Assembly: GCF_025685425.1 (NCBI RefSeq) | Contig: NZ_JAGTAS010000053.1 | Location: 1 to 64,000 of the forward strand | DNA: 64,000 nucleotides | Direction: 5' to 3' | DNA from: Terriglobus albidus | Lineage (GTDB): Bacteria > Acidobacteriota > Terriglobia > Terriglobales > Acidobacteriaceae | Shown here: positions 1 to 9,108 of the stretch, piece by piece | Layout of the letters: each line of letters begins with the position of its first letter | Position numbering within the stretch: position 1 is the first letter of the stretch | Program-made: the position numbers and the translations under genes | Notes under the pieces: generated by a model | Databases searched by the model: none | Seen by the model: the letters and a program-made list of their open reading frames with translations, nothing else | Told to the model about the DNA's origin: nothing

Positions 1-127
1 CGCTATTCGACACTACCTCCAGCACCACAACCAACACCCAAAACCCTTCGTCTGGACTAAAACCGCGGACGACATACTCAACTCCCTCGCAAAATATTGC
101 CAACGAATTAATGACTCAGGACACTAG
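1..127 (+). CDS. IS630-family transposase, C-terminal end (partial)
   Basis: The second reading frame is open from the window edge to a TAG at 125-127 and gives 41 residues that contain KPFVWTKTADDIL and end in INDSGH. The FVWTKTAD block followed by a short helix and a terminal ...GH is characteristic of the C-terminus of IS630-family transposases (DDE enzymes that insert at TA and duplicate it). The catalytic part lies outside the window. The TA of its stop codon is the left TA flank of repeat copy A, so the repeat starts exactly where the transposase ends. No separate IS630 right end is seen between the stop and the repeat. Whether this transposase moves the repeat family is an inference. 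Confidence 0.7.
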   Translation, partial: AIRHYLQHHNQHPKPFVWTKTADDILNSLAKYCQRINDSGH

Positions 128-238
128 AGCATTTTCCCCGTTGCTGGGTATCCCGGAACGGGAGTACGGCGGTGTTTTCATTGCGGAAAACGCCCTTAGA
201 TGCGGATGCTCTGGATACACCTCCAGGAAAATGCTCTA
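125..238 (-). mobile_element. MITE-like element, copy A
   Basis: 114 bp including flanking TA at 125-126 and 237-238. The ends are inverted repeats (GAGCATTTTCC / GGAAAATGCTC) and the centre is the GTTTTC...GAAAAC hairpin of the family. It is in reverse orientation relative to copies B, C, E and F. The left TA belongs to the transposase stop codon and the right TA to the stop codon of the convergent glycosyltransferase gene, so a single ancestral CTAG probably held both stops. Confidence 0.85.
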
Positions 239-1420
239 GCGTTTTACTGCGAGCAGTTCCTGCAGGGTCTTTTCCCATTTCTCCCCATACTCTGACCAGC
301 CGCCCAGATGCCGTACGCGGTTGAGGGAGGCCTCGCGCATGCGCTGATGCATGCCGGGATCGTCGGCGATCCGCTGCATACGGTCGGCAAGAGATGCTGC
401 ATCGCGTACCGGAACGATAAAACCTTCGACACCGTCGGTATAGAGATCTTCACTCCCCGTATTGTGTGAGGCGATCACCGGGCATCCGCATGCCATTGCC
501 TGTGCCTGCACCAGGGCCAGACCTTCTTCAATGCTGGGAAGGACGAGCACGTGACTCTCCGACATCAGAGTGATGAGATCGCTCTGGGGAATAGCCCCCA
601 GCCACTCCACAGAGGCGTTCGGGAGCCGATCGAAAACCGGCTTGACCGCGGGGTCAATGGCTCCGGCGATACGAAGGCGTTTCTTGGGATGCTTGAGTTG
701 CGCGAACGCCTGCAGGAGGTAGGGAACTCCCTTGCGGAGGCTGACGGAGCCGGCGAAGAGAACGTCGAAGGAGTCAGTGGGAGGGTCGGCTACAGGGCGA
801 AATCGTTCCAACCGGACTCCGTACGGAATGAGCCTGAGTTTTTCCCGGGGAACTCCCATCTCAACAAATGAACGTACGGCAAAACTGGAAGGTACGCTGA
901 TCGCGTCTGCGAGCTCGTACTGCTCTTCTTCAATGGCTGTGACACGAAGGTCCGACGTTGATTCCCGTTCGACGCCCCAAATACGATCTTCTTCGGCAAC
1001 GATATTGCGCTGATAGCGGTGGTGCGATGATCCACGGTCACAGATGAAGACCCCGCCGGTCTGCTGTAGCAGGCGCCCGGTCCTGGTTCCGGAGCCAGAG
1101 ATGGCGATGAGGGCGTCTACCCTTGTGTCATGGCGCTGGAGCGCGCGCAGACGGCGCATGGTCCAGCGGTCGAAGAGCGCTGTATTTAGAAGCTGAAGTT
1201 GCTGCGCCACCGGCACCCGGTGGAGCTTGGACCGGCCGTAGAAGTAGGCCGGCGTGTGGATCCAGGGAAAGCTTTCAACGCGCTCCCTGGGCAGCCCCTC
1301 GCGTTTCAGCCGGGCCCAGGGCCAGGTGGAGTAGACCTTCTCCAGATGGCCTCGTTTCTGGAGTTCGGTTGCAAGATCGAAATGGTGAAAGACGCCGAAG
1401 ACAGTCTGAATGACTCGCAT
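236..1420 (-). CDS. GT4-type glycosyltransferase
   Basis: 394 residues with the GT-B layout of family 4 glycosyltransferases. The N-terminal half is a variable acceptor domain. The C-terminal half begins near residue 180 with SFAVRSFVEMGVP and IPYGV, continues with LFAGSVSLRKGVPYLL, and carries the donor-binding EX7E-type segment SIEEGLALVQAQAMACG near residue 295. It should transfer a sugar from a nucleotide-sugar donor to an envelope or secreted glycan; the acceptor cannot be read. It lies 24 bp downstream of aroA on the same strand and is probably co-transcribed. Its stop codon TAG is shared with repeat copy A. Confidence 0.85.
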   Translation of the reverse strand: MRVIQTVFGVFHHFDLATELQKRGHLEKVYSTWPWARLKREGLPRERVESFPWIHTPAYFYGRSKLHRVPVAQQLQLLNTALFDRWTMRRLRALQRHDTRVDALIAISGSGTRTGRLLQQTGGVFICDRGSSHHRYQRNIVAEEDRIWGVERESTSDLRVTAIEEEQYELADAISVPSSFAVRSFVEMGVPREKLRLIPYGVRLERFRPVADPPTDSFDVLFAGSVSLRKGVPYLLQAFAQLKHPKKRLRIAGAIDPAVKPVFDRLPNASVEWLGAIPQSDLITLMSESHVLVLPSIEEGLALVQAQAMACGCPVIASHNTGSEDLYTDGVEGFIVPVRDAASLADRMQRIADDPGMHQRMREASLNRVRHLGGWSEYGEKWEKTLQELLAVKR

Positions 1421-1444
1421 GGGTTCGTTCGGCGTCCTTTTTCT

Positions 1445-2770
1445 TTAGCGCTCAGCCAGGTTATCCAGAAGCGTGTAGAACTCAGGAAAGCTAACGCTGG
1501 CGACCTCTGCGTTCTGAATGATGGTCTCGCCTTCGGCACGAAGGGCAGCGACAGAGAAGGCCATTGCGATGCGGTGATCGTGTCCGGTCTCGATGCGAGC
1601 TCCGTGGAGTTTTTGATTACCAGGGATATGAAGCCCATCTTCGAACTCTTCGAACTCAGCTCCCATCGCCTTGAGGTTCTTCGCTACCAGAGCGATGCGG
1701 TCGCTCTCTTTGACGCGAAGCTCCTGGGCATCCCGGATGCGAATGCCTTCCTGGGTGTAAGGAGCGATGGCGGCAATCACCGGAAGCTCGTCAATTAACT
1801 GGGCTGTAAGAGCACCGCTGATGTCAGCGCCCTTCAGGCCGCCCGGAGCGCGGTTTACCTGGATGGTGCCTACCATCTCGCCATGTTTCTCCTCCAGGTT
1901 CAGGACTTTGACCTTCAAGCCGATGCCGGTAAGAACGTCGAGCAGAGCCGCGCGGGTGGGATTCATGCCCAGTCCGTCGAAGACCAGGTTAGATCCGGGG
2001 AAGAGCAGAGCGGCACACAGGAAGAAGGCTGCCGACGAGATATCTCCCGGCACAGCCACGTCGATTCCCGTCAACGTCTGTCCGCCGGCGATGGTGATCT
2101 TGTCCGCGGTGCGGTTGAGCTCGGCTCCAAAGGCTCGAAGCGCATGTTCGGAGTGATCGCGGGTCCTGACAGATTCAGAGATTGAAGTCACACCTTCGGC
2201 CTGCAAGCCGGCAAAGAGAATCGCAGTCTTTACCTGTGCGCTCGGAATCGGCGTTGCAAAATCGATGGCCTTGAGCGGCGTGCCGAAGATCGTAACCGGA
2301 GCATGGCCTTCGGTGAGATCGATACGGGCGCCCATCTGTGAAAGCGGCTTGCGAATGCGCTCCATTGGGCGGCGGGTCAGAGACTCGTCGCCAATGAGGG
2401 TAAAGACATGCGGGTGCGAGGCGATAAGCCCGGAGAGCATGCGCATGGTCGAACCGGAGTTACCGCAATCGAGCTGACCTGTGGGGCGTTCAAAGGCGCC
2501 ACCGACACCAGTCACTTCGATGGAGCCGTCACTCAGCGTCTTGACCTTCGCGCCCAGCGTGGCCATGCAGCCGAGTGTGGAGTGAGGATCGGCGCCGGTA
2601 GAGAAGTTGTATAACCGCGAGGTGCCTTTGGCCAGTCCAGCCAGCATGGCATAGCGGTGAGAGATGGACTTGTCGCCTGGAACCCGGAAAGAACCGTGCA
2701 GGTTCTTCGCGGGACGGATCGTCTGAGTCGTACTAATCGTCTGCATCTTGAATTTCTTCCGGGTAGCCAT
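1445..2770 (-). CDS. aroA: 3-phosphoshikimate 1-carboxyvinyltransferase (EPSP synthase)
   Basis: 441 residues, usual length. It catalyses the sixth shikimate-pathway step, joining PEP to shikimate-3-phosphate. Visible motifs: PGDKSISHR (31-39), DCGNSGSTMR (101-110), RRPMER (133-138), SAQVK (177-181), RDHSE (204-208), NPTR (270-273) and RVKESDRI (352-359). The set GDKX, SAQXK, RXHXE and NXTR is the published signature of class II EPSP synthases, which are often less sensitive to glyphosate; however, the GNSG loop keeps glycine where the CP4 enzyme has alanine. Start: ATG at 2770, with a second ATG at 2746 (MQTIS) equally possible. Confidence 0.95.
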   Translation of the reverse strand: MATRKKFKMQTISTTQTIRPAKNLHGSFRVPGDKSISHRYAMLAGLAKGTSRLYNFSTGADPHSTLGCMATLGAKVKTLSDGSIEVTGVGGAFERPTGQLDCGNSGSTMRMLSGLIASHPHVFTLIGDESLTRRPMERIRKPLSQMGARIDLTEGHAPVTIFGTPLKAIDFATPIPSAQVKTAILFAGLQAEGVTSISESVRTRDHSEHALRAFGAELNRTADKITIAGGQTLTGIDVAVPGDISSAAFFLCAALLFPGSNLVFDGLGMNPTRAALLDVLTGIGLKVKVLNLEEKHGEMVGTIQVNRAPGGLKGADISGALTAQLIDELPVIAAIAPYTQEGIRIRDAQELRVKESDRIALVAKNLKAMGAEFEEFEDGLHIPGNQKLHGARIETGHDHRIAMAFSVAALRAEGETIIQNAEVASVSFPEFYTLLDNLAER

Positions 2771-2912
2771 GAGCGGCCATCATTGTGCCGCAGAGGGAAA
2801 CCTTGCGGAGACTCTTACGGCTAACGTGCGGACAAACTTGCACCCGGTTCTGAGCTTCCACTTCCGTTGAACGTTTGCCTTTGATTGTACCGTGAGGGAA
2901 GGCGTGGAAAGT

Positions 2913-4730
2913 TCAACGGACGTGAAGCACAACGACCGTTTCGTCGTCGAAGTGCTCGGTCTGGGATTGGAAATGTCCGACACCCTTCAGGATGGCTTCG
3001 CCGGTGATCTGGGCTGTTGGGTTCTTCAGCTTTCGCAGCACCTCGACGAGACGTTCGTTACCGAACATCTCGTGTGACGAGTTCTCGGCATCCGTAATAC
3101 CGTCGGAGAAGAACACGATCTGGTCGCCGGGCTGGGTGGAAAGCGTTACTTCTTCGTACACCGCATGGGGGAAGAGGCCCAGGGGAAAACCTTCCGCCTG
3201 GATGGTGCGAACCTCTCCACCGGTGACGAAGAGAGGCTGGACGGAGCCTGCGTTCGCGATGCTCAACGTTTGTTCGTTATCGTCCCACAGACCGATCAGC
3301 ATGGTGACATACTGCGCATCCAGCTTGCGTTCCTGTAATTGGTCGTTGAGGGACGATAGAAGGTGGCCGGGCGAGAGCTGCTGCGCTCCGAGAGAGCGAA
3401 GAATTCCTGAGACCAGTGCGGCGTAAAGAGCCGCTGGCGCGGCTTTTCCGGAGACATCTCCCATAACGATCAAAGTCCGTCCGGGGCCATAGTCCAGAAA
3501 ATCGTACATGTCGCCGCCGATAGAGCGCGCCGGCAGGAACTTTGCAAAGAAGTCTGCGTGTGGATGTGACGGCGGCGCACCCGGCAACAGACGGAGCTGC
3601 ACCTGGCGAGCCATGGCTAGGTCGCGCTCCATGCGCTGTTCTTCTTCGAGAATGCGCTCATAAAGACGCGCATTTTCGATAGCGATGGCGACCTGCCCGG
3701 CCAGCGTGGTGAGCGTTCGCTGATGCTCTTCGTTGTAGTAATTTGCGCGCGTATGTTCGACATCGATCACGCCGATGACTTGCTCTTTATAGACCAGCGG
3801 TACAGCAAGCTCAGAGCGGGTCTCGGGGTGGTAGTTGATGTAACGCGAATCCTTACGCACATCTGGAACCAGGATGGGCACACGTTCCTTGGCGGCGGTA
3901 CCGATGATGCCCTGGCCGGGCTCAACGATGTGCTGGCGCTGGACTCGCTCCCCAAAACGGGTTGAGAAGCGATGCTCAAAGTGCTTCGAGCGGGAGTTCC
4001 AGAGCAGAATACTGAACATCTGGAAGTCAACCACCCGCTTCATCAGTTGCCCAATCCGTTCCAGCAAGTCATCAAGGTCCAGGATGCTGGTCAATTCGCG
4101 GGAAATCTCGCCAAGAACGGTGAGCGTCTGCGCCTGGCGGGCGACTCGCGTGTATAGTCTGGCATTTTCGATGGCGATGGCGATGCGGGAGGCGACGAGT
4201 TCGAGTAGCCGCTGGTGTTCTTGCGTAAAGTACCCGATCTGCGTCGATTCGATGTCGAGTACGCCAATTACCTTGTTTTTGCTGATGAGCGGAATCGCCA
4301 GCTCTGACTTTACGTCCGGGTTTGCCGGGATGTAGTAGTCCTTCTTGGAGACGTCTTCCACCAGGACGGCGCGGCGCAGCTCTGCGGCTCTGCCGATAAC
4401 ACCTTTACCGATCTTGACGCGCATCCGTTCCGACTCCGGGGAGTGGCCGATCTGGAAACGCATCCAGAAGTCCTGAGTGCGGTCGTTGATGAGCAGAATG
4501 GCAAAGATCTTGTAATCGATGACGGCGCGCACCAGGTCCGCCACCCGCTGCATGGTGGTCTGCAAGTCGAGGGTATTGTTCAGCGCATCGGCCAGTTGCG
4601 TGAGGAAGTCGATCTGCATCGGCTCGATATGCACCCGCGGCGTCGTCGGAGACGCCGCGTTTGACGGCCGGTAGTCACCCTCGAATTCGTGGGTGTGTTC
4701 TACAGGGCGCGTTGTCTCCGGCGAGGGCAT
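2913..4730 (-). CDS. GAF-GAF-SpoIIE (RsbU-type) protein phosphatase
   Basis: 605 residues. Two GAF sensor domains (about 45-195 and 215-365) are followed by a PP2C-like SpoIIE phosphatase domain (about 375-605). Metal-binding motifs are present: RSIGGDMYDF, GDVSGKAAPAAL, FFSDGITDAEN and DDETVVV. This family dephosphorylates anti-anti-sigma factors in partner-switching systems that control sigma factors. No anti-sigma or anti-anti-sigma partner is encoded nearby, so the target is unknown. The two GAF domains share motifs (IAIAIENARLY ends both), suggesting internal duplication. It is soluble, with no membrane segment. It starts divergently from the 174-codon region at 4804. Confidence 0.9.
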   Translation of the reverse strand: MPSPETTRPVEHTHEFEGDYRPSNAASPTTPRVHIEPMQIDFLTQLADALNNTLDLQTTMQRVADLVRAVIDYKIFAILLINDRTQDFWMRFQIGHSPESERMRVKIGKGVIGRAAELRRAVLVEDVSKKDYYIPANPDVKSELAIPLISKNKVIGVLDIESTQIGYFTQEHQRLLELVASRIAIAIENARLYTRVARQAQTLTVLGEISRELTSILDLDDLLERIGQLMKRVVDFQMFSILLWNSRSKHFEHRFSTRFGERVQRQHIVEPGQGIIGTAAKERVPILVPDVRKDSRYINYHPETRSELAVPLVYKEQVIGVIDVEHTRANYYNEEHQRTLTTLAGQVAIAIENARLYERILEEEQRMERDLAMARQVQLRLLPGAPPSHPHADFFAKFLPARSIGGDMYDFLDYGPGRTLIVMGDVSGKAAPAALYAALVSGILRSLGAQQLSPGHLLSSLNDQLQERKLDAQYVTMLIGLWDDNEQTLSIANAGSVQPLFVTGGEVRTIQAEGFPLGLFPHAVYEEVTLSTQPGDQIVFFSDGITDAENSSHEMFGNERLVEVLRKLKNPTAQITGEAILKGVGHFQSQTEHFDDETVVVLHVR

Positions 4731-4803
4731 AGTTAGACGCGATGATATCGCAGTAAGCTATGAGAAAGGCGAGTCTTCCGCCAGCTTCACAGGAGCAGCG
4801 GCG

Positions 4804-5217
4804 TTGTTTTCCATGTCACTCAGTACTTTTTCCGATTGGCTGTGTATCGTTGGTTTTGTCCTTGGTCTTCCCACTATGGTTGCCACCTATCTGCAGGCTG
4901 TAAAGGCCCGCAGAATCGCCGAGGCGACGCGACGGGAGCTCATCTTCAGTCAGGACTGCCTCGAGTTCGTACGTGATACCGGTGACTTCGTGAATCTGGT
5001 TCCGCTGGACCAACTCCACACGGTGCCGAAACCCGGGGACATCGTTCTTTTACCCGGCGATGGACTTGAAGCCGGGGCAGGACCTTACCGTGTAGAGCGC
5101 ATCGAATACATCTTTGCGACGGAAGATCATCCGGAGAAGGCCCGGCAGCCTCGCCAGGCCAAACTCACGAAAGCTGTTGCCCACGTCACCGACCTGTTGG
5201 AGGGGGGATGGGACTAA
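4804..5217 (+). CDS. Small membrane-anchored protein of unknown function
   Basis: About 135-138 residues. A single hydrophobic segment (LCIVGFVLGLPTMVATYLQ) lies at the N-terminus, then a charged helix (VKARRIAEATRREL) and a soluble domain with DIVLLPGD. The most likely starts are TTG at 4804 (AGGAG at 4791-4795, good spacing) or ATG at 4813 (MSLSTFSDW, spacing 17). An upstream open frame back to 4693 overlaps the divergent phosphatase gene and is less likely. I do not recognise the family. The last part (VERIEYIFATEDHPE) looks like a small beta-rich domain. No operon partner. Confidence 0.6.
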   Translation: MFSMSLSTFSDWLCIVGFVLGLPTMVATYLQAVKARRIAEATRRELIFSQDCLEFVRDTGDFVNLVPLDQLHTVPKPGDIVLLPGDGLEAGAGPYRVERIEYIFATEDHPEKARQPRQAKLTKAVAHVTDLLEGGWD

Positions 5218-5262
5218 GGTGTTTTGTTCGGTGGTGATGCCCGAATTGCATGAAGCGCCTGG

Positions 5263-5553
5263 CTAGACGCCTTCAACGATACGAAAGTCGCGATCGACGC
5301 CGTTGCCCAGAGCCGCCAGAGCCTGCTTGTATGCGTCGCCGTGATGGGTGTCGACCGCAGCCTGCAGACTGGGAAACTCCACGACTACCGTCCGTTCCTT
5401 GATCCCTCGGCCGTCAACTTCATGCGGAAGACCGCGTACCAGGGCGGTTCCGCCGCCTGCCGCGATGGCTGCTACTGCGAGAGGTGCATAGGCGGCAAGT
5501 GCCGCCGGATCGTGAATGGCCTGGTAAGAAACCACCCAGTAAGCCTTTTTCAT
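5263..5553 (-). CDS. DUF1330 family protein
   Basis: 96 residues starting MKKAYWVVSYQAIHDP and containing HEVDGRGIKERTVVVEFPS and HHGDAYKQAL. This is the DUF1330 fold, a dimeric ferredoxin-like alpha/beta barrel of unknown physiological role related to antibiotic monooxygenase-type folds. Typical full length. It is a single gene facing away from the metallo-hydrolase at 5691. Confidence 0.85.
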   Translation of the reverse strand: MKKAYWVVSYQAIHDPAALAAYAPLAVAAIAAGGGTALVRGLPHEVDGRGIKERTVVVEFPSLQAAVDTHHGDAYKQALAALGNGVDRDFRIVEGV

Positions 5554-5690
5554 TACCTTCGTCTCCTTTTTTCCTGCGCCGGGGACCGTTGCAGGGCATC
5601 AAATTTTGTGTGAGTTACCTGAAACCGGCCCAGCGCCAAAACGGCAAATTTCTTAACCCCGTCCCGACCCACTTTACCAGTGCGCGCGAA

Positions 5691-6671
5691 ATGTCCCGCA
5701 TGCTCCCGGAGTTCCTGTTCGGACGGCGGAAACGTGAACCGGCTCCGCAATTGCCGCACTTTCGCACCGATGTTCGCTGGTTTGAACCGTCTGGCGCCTC
5801 TCCTATGAGAATTACCTGGTTTGGACATTCGTCGTTGCTGCTGGAGGTAGATGGATTTCGTCTGCTGGTCGATCCGGTATGGTCACTGCGTGCTTCTCCA
5901 GTGCAGTTCGCCGGTCCACAGCGTTTCTTTCCGCCTACGATGGCATTACATGACCTGCCACCGCTGGATGCGGTTTTGATCTCACACGATCACTACGATC
6001 ATCTGGATGAGACCGCTGTCCGAGGTCTTGCCGAGCGCAACGTCCGTTGGGTGACGTCGCTTGGCGTAGGGAAGTACCTTCGCCGGTTCGGCGTTCCGGC
6101 AGAACGCATTCACGAGATGAACTGGTGTGACCGCCTTTCGCTGACCAGCGGGCGAAATGGAGCAATGCTGGAAATTCTCTCTTTGCCCTCGCGCCACTTC
6201 TCGGGCCGCAGCCTGTTCAACCGCTTCGAAACGCTATGGGCTTCGTTTGTGCTACGGAACGAGCGTCACAACCTCTATTACGGAGCAGATTCAGGACATT
6301 GGCCGGGATTTGCAGAGATTGGTGAGACATACGGTCCATTCGATCTGACAATGCTCGAAATCGGAGCCTCGAACCCACTATGGGAGTCGATCCATCTCGG
6401 CCCAGACCGTGCCGTGGAAGCCCATATAGCATTGCGAGGACGCGTGCTCTTTCCGATCCACTGGGGACTTTTCGACCTCGCCTTACATGAGTGGCGTCAA
6501 CCGATCGAGCGGTTGCTGAGCATCGCTCCGGAGAACGGCGTGGATCTGTGGATACCGGCGCCCGGTGTACCAACGGCATTTCAAGGCGAACCCGTGCAGA
6601 ATCTGTGGTGGCGGCAGTTTGCGAACCGAGCACAGGCGCCAGTTCCGTCCCTGGCAACAGCGAAAGGTTGA
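5691..6671 (+). CDS. MBL-fold metal-dependent hydrolase, NAPE-PLD/UlaG-like
   Basis: 326 residues from ATG 5691 (MSRMLPEF; ATG 5700 also possible). The open frame extends upstream to 5484 but that part overlaps DUF1330 and has no domain character. Motifs: WFGHSSLLLEVDG, then ISHDHYDHLD (HxHxDH zinc site), PSRHFSGR, YYGADSGHWPGF and FPIHWGLFDLALHEW. This order matches the beta-lactamase_2 family containing N-acyl-phosphatidylethanolamine phospholipase D and UlaG lactonase, so a membrane phosphodiester or lactone is the likely substrate. No signal peptide, so cytoplasmic or membrane-associated. Confidence 0.8.
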   Translation: MSRMLPEFLFGRRKREPAPQLPHFRTDVRWFEPSGASPMRITWFGHSSLLLEVDGFRLLVDPVWSLRASPVQFAGPQRFFPPTMALHDLPPLDAVLISHDHYDHLDETAVRGLAERNVRWVTSLGVGKYLRRFGVPAERIHEMNWCDRLSLTSGRNGAMLEILSLPSRHFSGRSLFNRFETLWASFVLRNERHNLYYGADSGHWPGFAEIGETYGPFDLTMLEIGASNPLWESIHLGPDRAVEAHIALRGRVLFPIHWGLFDLALHEWRQPIERLLSIAPENGVDLWIPAPGVPTAFQGEPVQNLWWRQFANRAQAPVPSLATAKG

Positions 6672-6776
6672 CGAAACGGTTGTTAACCCCTCTGTAAACC
6701 TCAGAAATTACTTGTACTTCGGAAAAAAACGGGGTAAAAACAGAGAGCCGGGGAAGTCTGCCCGCAGATGTGATCA

Positions 6777-7034
6777 ATGCCATCCGCTGCCCAGATCGCG
6801 CTTCGAGAGGTGATGGATATTCGCCAGGCTGCCGACTATCTCGGCATCAGTGGCGATACGCTCTACCGCTATGCCTCTGAGGGGTTTGTTCCTGCTTTCA
6901 AATTGGGGAACCGGTGGCGGTTCAAACGCTCACTACTCGATGCCTGGATGGATGAGCAGTCAGGTGTGCGTAAACCATCTGCCCCGGTGAAAGCAAAACC
7001 GACGCAAAAGAAGCCTGTTCGTCGCGCACGTTAA
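6777..7034 (+). CDS. Excisionase-type helix-turn-helix protein
   Basis: 85 residues. The segment MDIRQAADYLGISGDTLYRYASEGFVPAFKLGNRWRFKRSLLDAWM is the classic HTH_17/MerR-like excisionase DNA-binding fold. A basic tail follows (KAKPTQKKPVRRAR). Start ATG 6777; an internal ATG at 6813 directly after GAGAGG may instead be used. No integrase lies nearby, so it is more likely a small transcription factor than a phage Xis. Its TAA stop (7032-7034) overlaps the stop of the convergent phosphoesterase. Confidence 0.75.
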   Translation: MPSAAQIALREVMDIRQAADYLGISGDTLYRYASEGFVPAFKLGNRWRFKRSLLDAWMDEQSGVRKPSAPVKAKPTQKKPVRRAR

Positions 7035-7906
7035 CCTTGCTCCAGTGTCAGGATTGTGATCTCCGGCGGGCAGTTGAGCCGGAAGGGAACCTCTGTGGTG
7101 CCGATACCGCGATTAACGTAGAGTTGCGTATCACCTACGCGAAAGAGCCCCTCAACATACTTTCTCCCGGCCGGCGGCAGGATCGCTTTGAGCGGAGGAA
7201 GGAACGGCAGCCGTACCTGACCTCCATGGGAGTGGCCTGAGAGCACCAGGGCGACCGATTGACCCGACGGAGACTTCATCAACTCGTCGATGTAATCCGG
7301 CTCGTGAATCATCAGCAGGATTGGTTCCTTAGGATCACGGATTTTAGACGGGATCGCCCGTTCCGGTTCCGGATAAGAGGCAAGCGTATCGCGCAATCCT
7401 CCGAGCCAGATGCGGCTGCTCCCTCGCTCAATGGGGACGTTCTCATTCAATAGAATCGGCGTTCCATTGGAGACGAGAGCATTGTGAATCTCTGTTTCTC
7501 CCATGGCCGCGTCGTGATTGCCAAGCACCCCGTATCGAATGGGGCACTCCAGCATCTTCAAGATCTTGCCGCAGACGTAGGACTGTTCGATCGGATAGGA
7601 GCGATCGCGTGCGTTCGTACTGATGAAGTCCCCAGTCAATAAGACTGCATCAGGCCGAAGCGCATTAACACGGCGCAACACGGATTGTAGGAAGAATGTT
7701 TCCGTGTATTCGTGAAAATGAAGATCGCTGATCTGTGCGATGCGGAAGCCGTGAAAGGCGTCAGGCAGATTTGCCAGTCTGATGGTGAGCTGGACGACTT
7801 CCAGCTCGTGCCGTGCAACCTCGCCGGAATACAAGGCCATCCCGGCTACGCCCGCTATTCCCAGTTGAAGAACCTTACGTCGTGTCATCCACGAGGCATC
7901 AGGCAT
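7031..7906 (-). CDS. Tat-exported metallophosphoesterase (YkuE-like)
   Basis: 291 residues from ATG 7906. The N-terminus has a twin-arginine signal (MTRRKVLQLGIAGVAGMAL). Calcineurin-like metal motifs follow in order: ISDLHFHEY (DxH), LLTGDFIS (GD), GVLGNHDAAMG (GNHD), IHEPDY (H) and LSGHSHGGQ (GHxH). This is the class III phosphodiesterase/YkuE type, whose members act on phospholipids or nucleotides outside the cytoplasm. The open frame continues to 7999, but that extension overlaps the divergent peptidase. Its TAA stop overlaps that of the HTH gene. Confidence 0.85.
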   Translation of the reverse strand: MPDASWMTRRKVLQLGIAGVAGMALYSGEVARHELEVVQLTIRLANLPDAFHGFRIAQISDLHFHEYTETFFLQSVLRRVNALRPDAVLLTGDFISTNARDRSYPIEQSYVCGKILKMLECPIRYGVLGNHDAAMGETEIHNALVSNGTPILLNENVPIERGSSRIWLGGLRDTLASYPEPERAIPSKIRDPKEPILLMIHEPDYIDELMKSPSGQSVALVLSGHSHGGQVRLPFLPPLKAILPPAGRKYVEGLFRVGDTQLYVNRGIGTTEVPFRLNCPPEITILTLEQG

Positions 7907-7964
7907 AGTCTGATGATATCGTCCTCGTTGGCCCGAAGGGGAATCGGAACATAAAATAGAACGG

Positions 7965-9050
7965 ATGCAGGCAAGAATCCGTACCACCCGAAAAGCCATG
8001 GCCGAACAAAACGTGCAGGCATTGTTGCTGACTCATCTGCCTGATGTCCGTTATCTGACTGGTTTCACGGGATCCAACGCCGCTCTGGCGATCACGTCAC
8101 GCCAAGCTGTGCTGTTCACGGATGGCCGCTATACCGTTCAGGCAAGGGAAGAGGTTGAAGGCGCTCGCGTCGTCATTGCGAAGAAGAAGTCTGCGCAGAC
8201 GATGGCTGCTGAATGGCTGGAGCAGCAACAGCTATCCCGGTGCGGTATCGACGGGACGCATACGACAATCGCGCTGCTGGAACATCTTCGTAAGGCAGTG
8301 AGTGGACGATTGCGCCGCAGTTTCTTTCAGCCGCTGGAGTCTCCTCTGGTTGCAGTCCAGCGGGAGATCAAGGATGCAGCTGAGATCCGCCGTATGCGGC
8401 AGGCTGCCGCACTGGGTGCGAGGCTGTTTGACCATATTCTCGGCTTCCTGGAACCGGGAATTACGGAAATAGCTGTAGCGGCGGAGTTGGAACATCAGGC
8501 GCGCCTGTTGGGGGCAGAGGCTATGTCGTTTGAGACGATTGTCGCCTCTGGATCTCGATCTGCGCTTCCGCATGGACGCGCAAGCTCCTCCCGCATTCCC
8601 CGCAAAGGGTTCATCACACTGGACTTCGGTGTTATTCTCAACGGGTATTGTTCGGACATGACACGCACGGTGCATATAGGCCGTGCAACCGCTGATGAGG
8701 AAAGAGCCTATGCCGCGGTCCTGGAAGCACAGGAATCGGCAGTGGCAGCCGCAAAGCATGGAGTCACTTGCGGCGATGTGGATGAAGCAGCCCGTAGTGT
8801 TCTGAAGCGTGCGGGGCTGGCACGATATTTTACGCATTCCACAGGTCACGGTGTTGGCCTGGAGATTCATGAGGGACCAAGGATTGCCGCCAACCAGAAG
8901 CAGCCGCTCGCCGAGGGCATGGTCGTTACGATTGAACCCGGTGTTTACCTTCCTGGCCGTTTCGGAATCCGCATCGAAGATACCGTCGTCATTAACCGCA
9001 ACGGTTGCGAGATCATAACGCCGTCGCCGAAAGCCTGGATCGAGTTATAA
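7965..9050 (+). CDS. M24-family Xaa-Pro aminopeptidase
   Basis: 361 residues with a creatinase-like N-terminal domain (LLLTHLPDVRYLTGFTGSN) and a pita-bread catalytic domain. All five metal ligands are visible: D in LDFGVILNGYCSDMTRT (two Asp), H in HSTGHGVGLEIHEGP, E in TIEPGVYLPG and E in RIEDTVV. It removes N-terminal residues preceding proline; cytoplasmic. It begins 58 bp from the divergent phosphoesterase and ends 58 bp before accB, an order (pepP/pepQ-like, accB, accC) often seen in bacteria, so read-through into acc is likely. Confidence 0.92.
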   Translation: MQARIRTTRKAMAEQNVQALLLTHLPDVRYLTGFTGSNAALAITSRQAVLFTDGRYTVQAREEVEGARVVIAKKKSAQTMAAEWLEQQQLSRCGIDGTHTTIALLEHLRKAVSGRLRRSFFQPLESPLVAVQREIKDAAEIRRMRQAAALGARLFDHILGFLEPGITEIAVAAELEHQARLLGAEAMSFETIVASGSRSALPHGRASSSRIPRKGFITLDFGVILNGYCSDMTRTVHIGRATADEERAYAAVLEAQESAVAAAKHGVTCGDVDEAARSVLKRAGLARYFTHSTGHGVGLEIHEGPRIAANQKQPLAEGMVVTIEPGVYLPGRFGIRIEDTVVINRNGCEIITPSPKAWIEL

Positions 9051-9108
9051 CAAGGACTGGGCCTGCGGTCGGTTCCGCAGCCAGCGAATCCGGAAGAAGA
9101 GATAAAGC

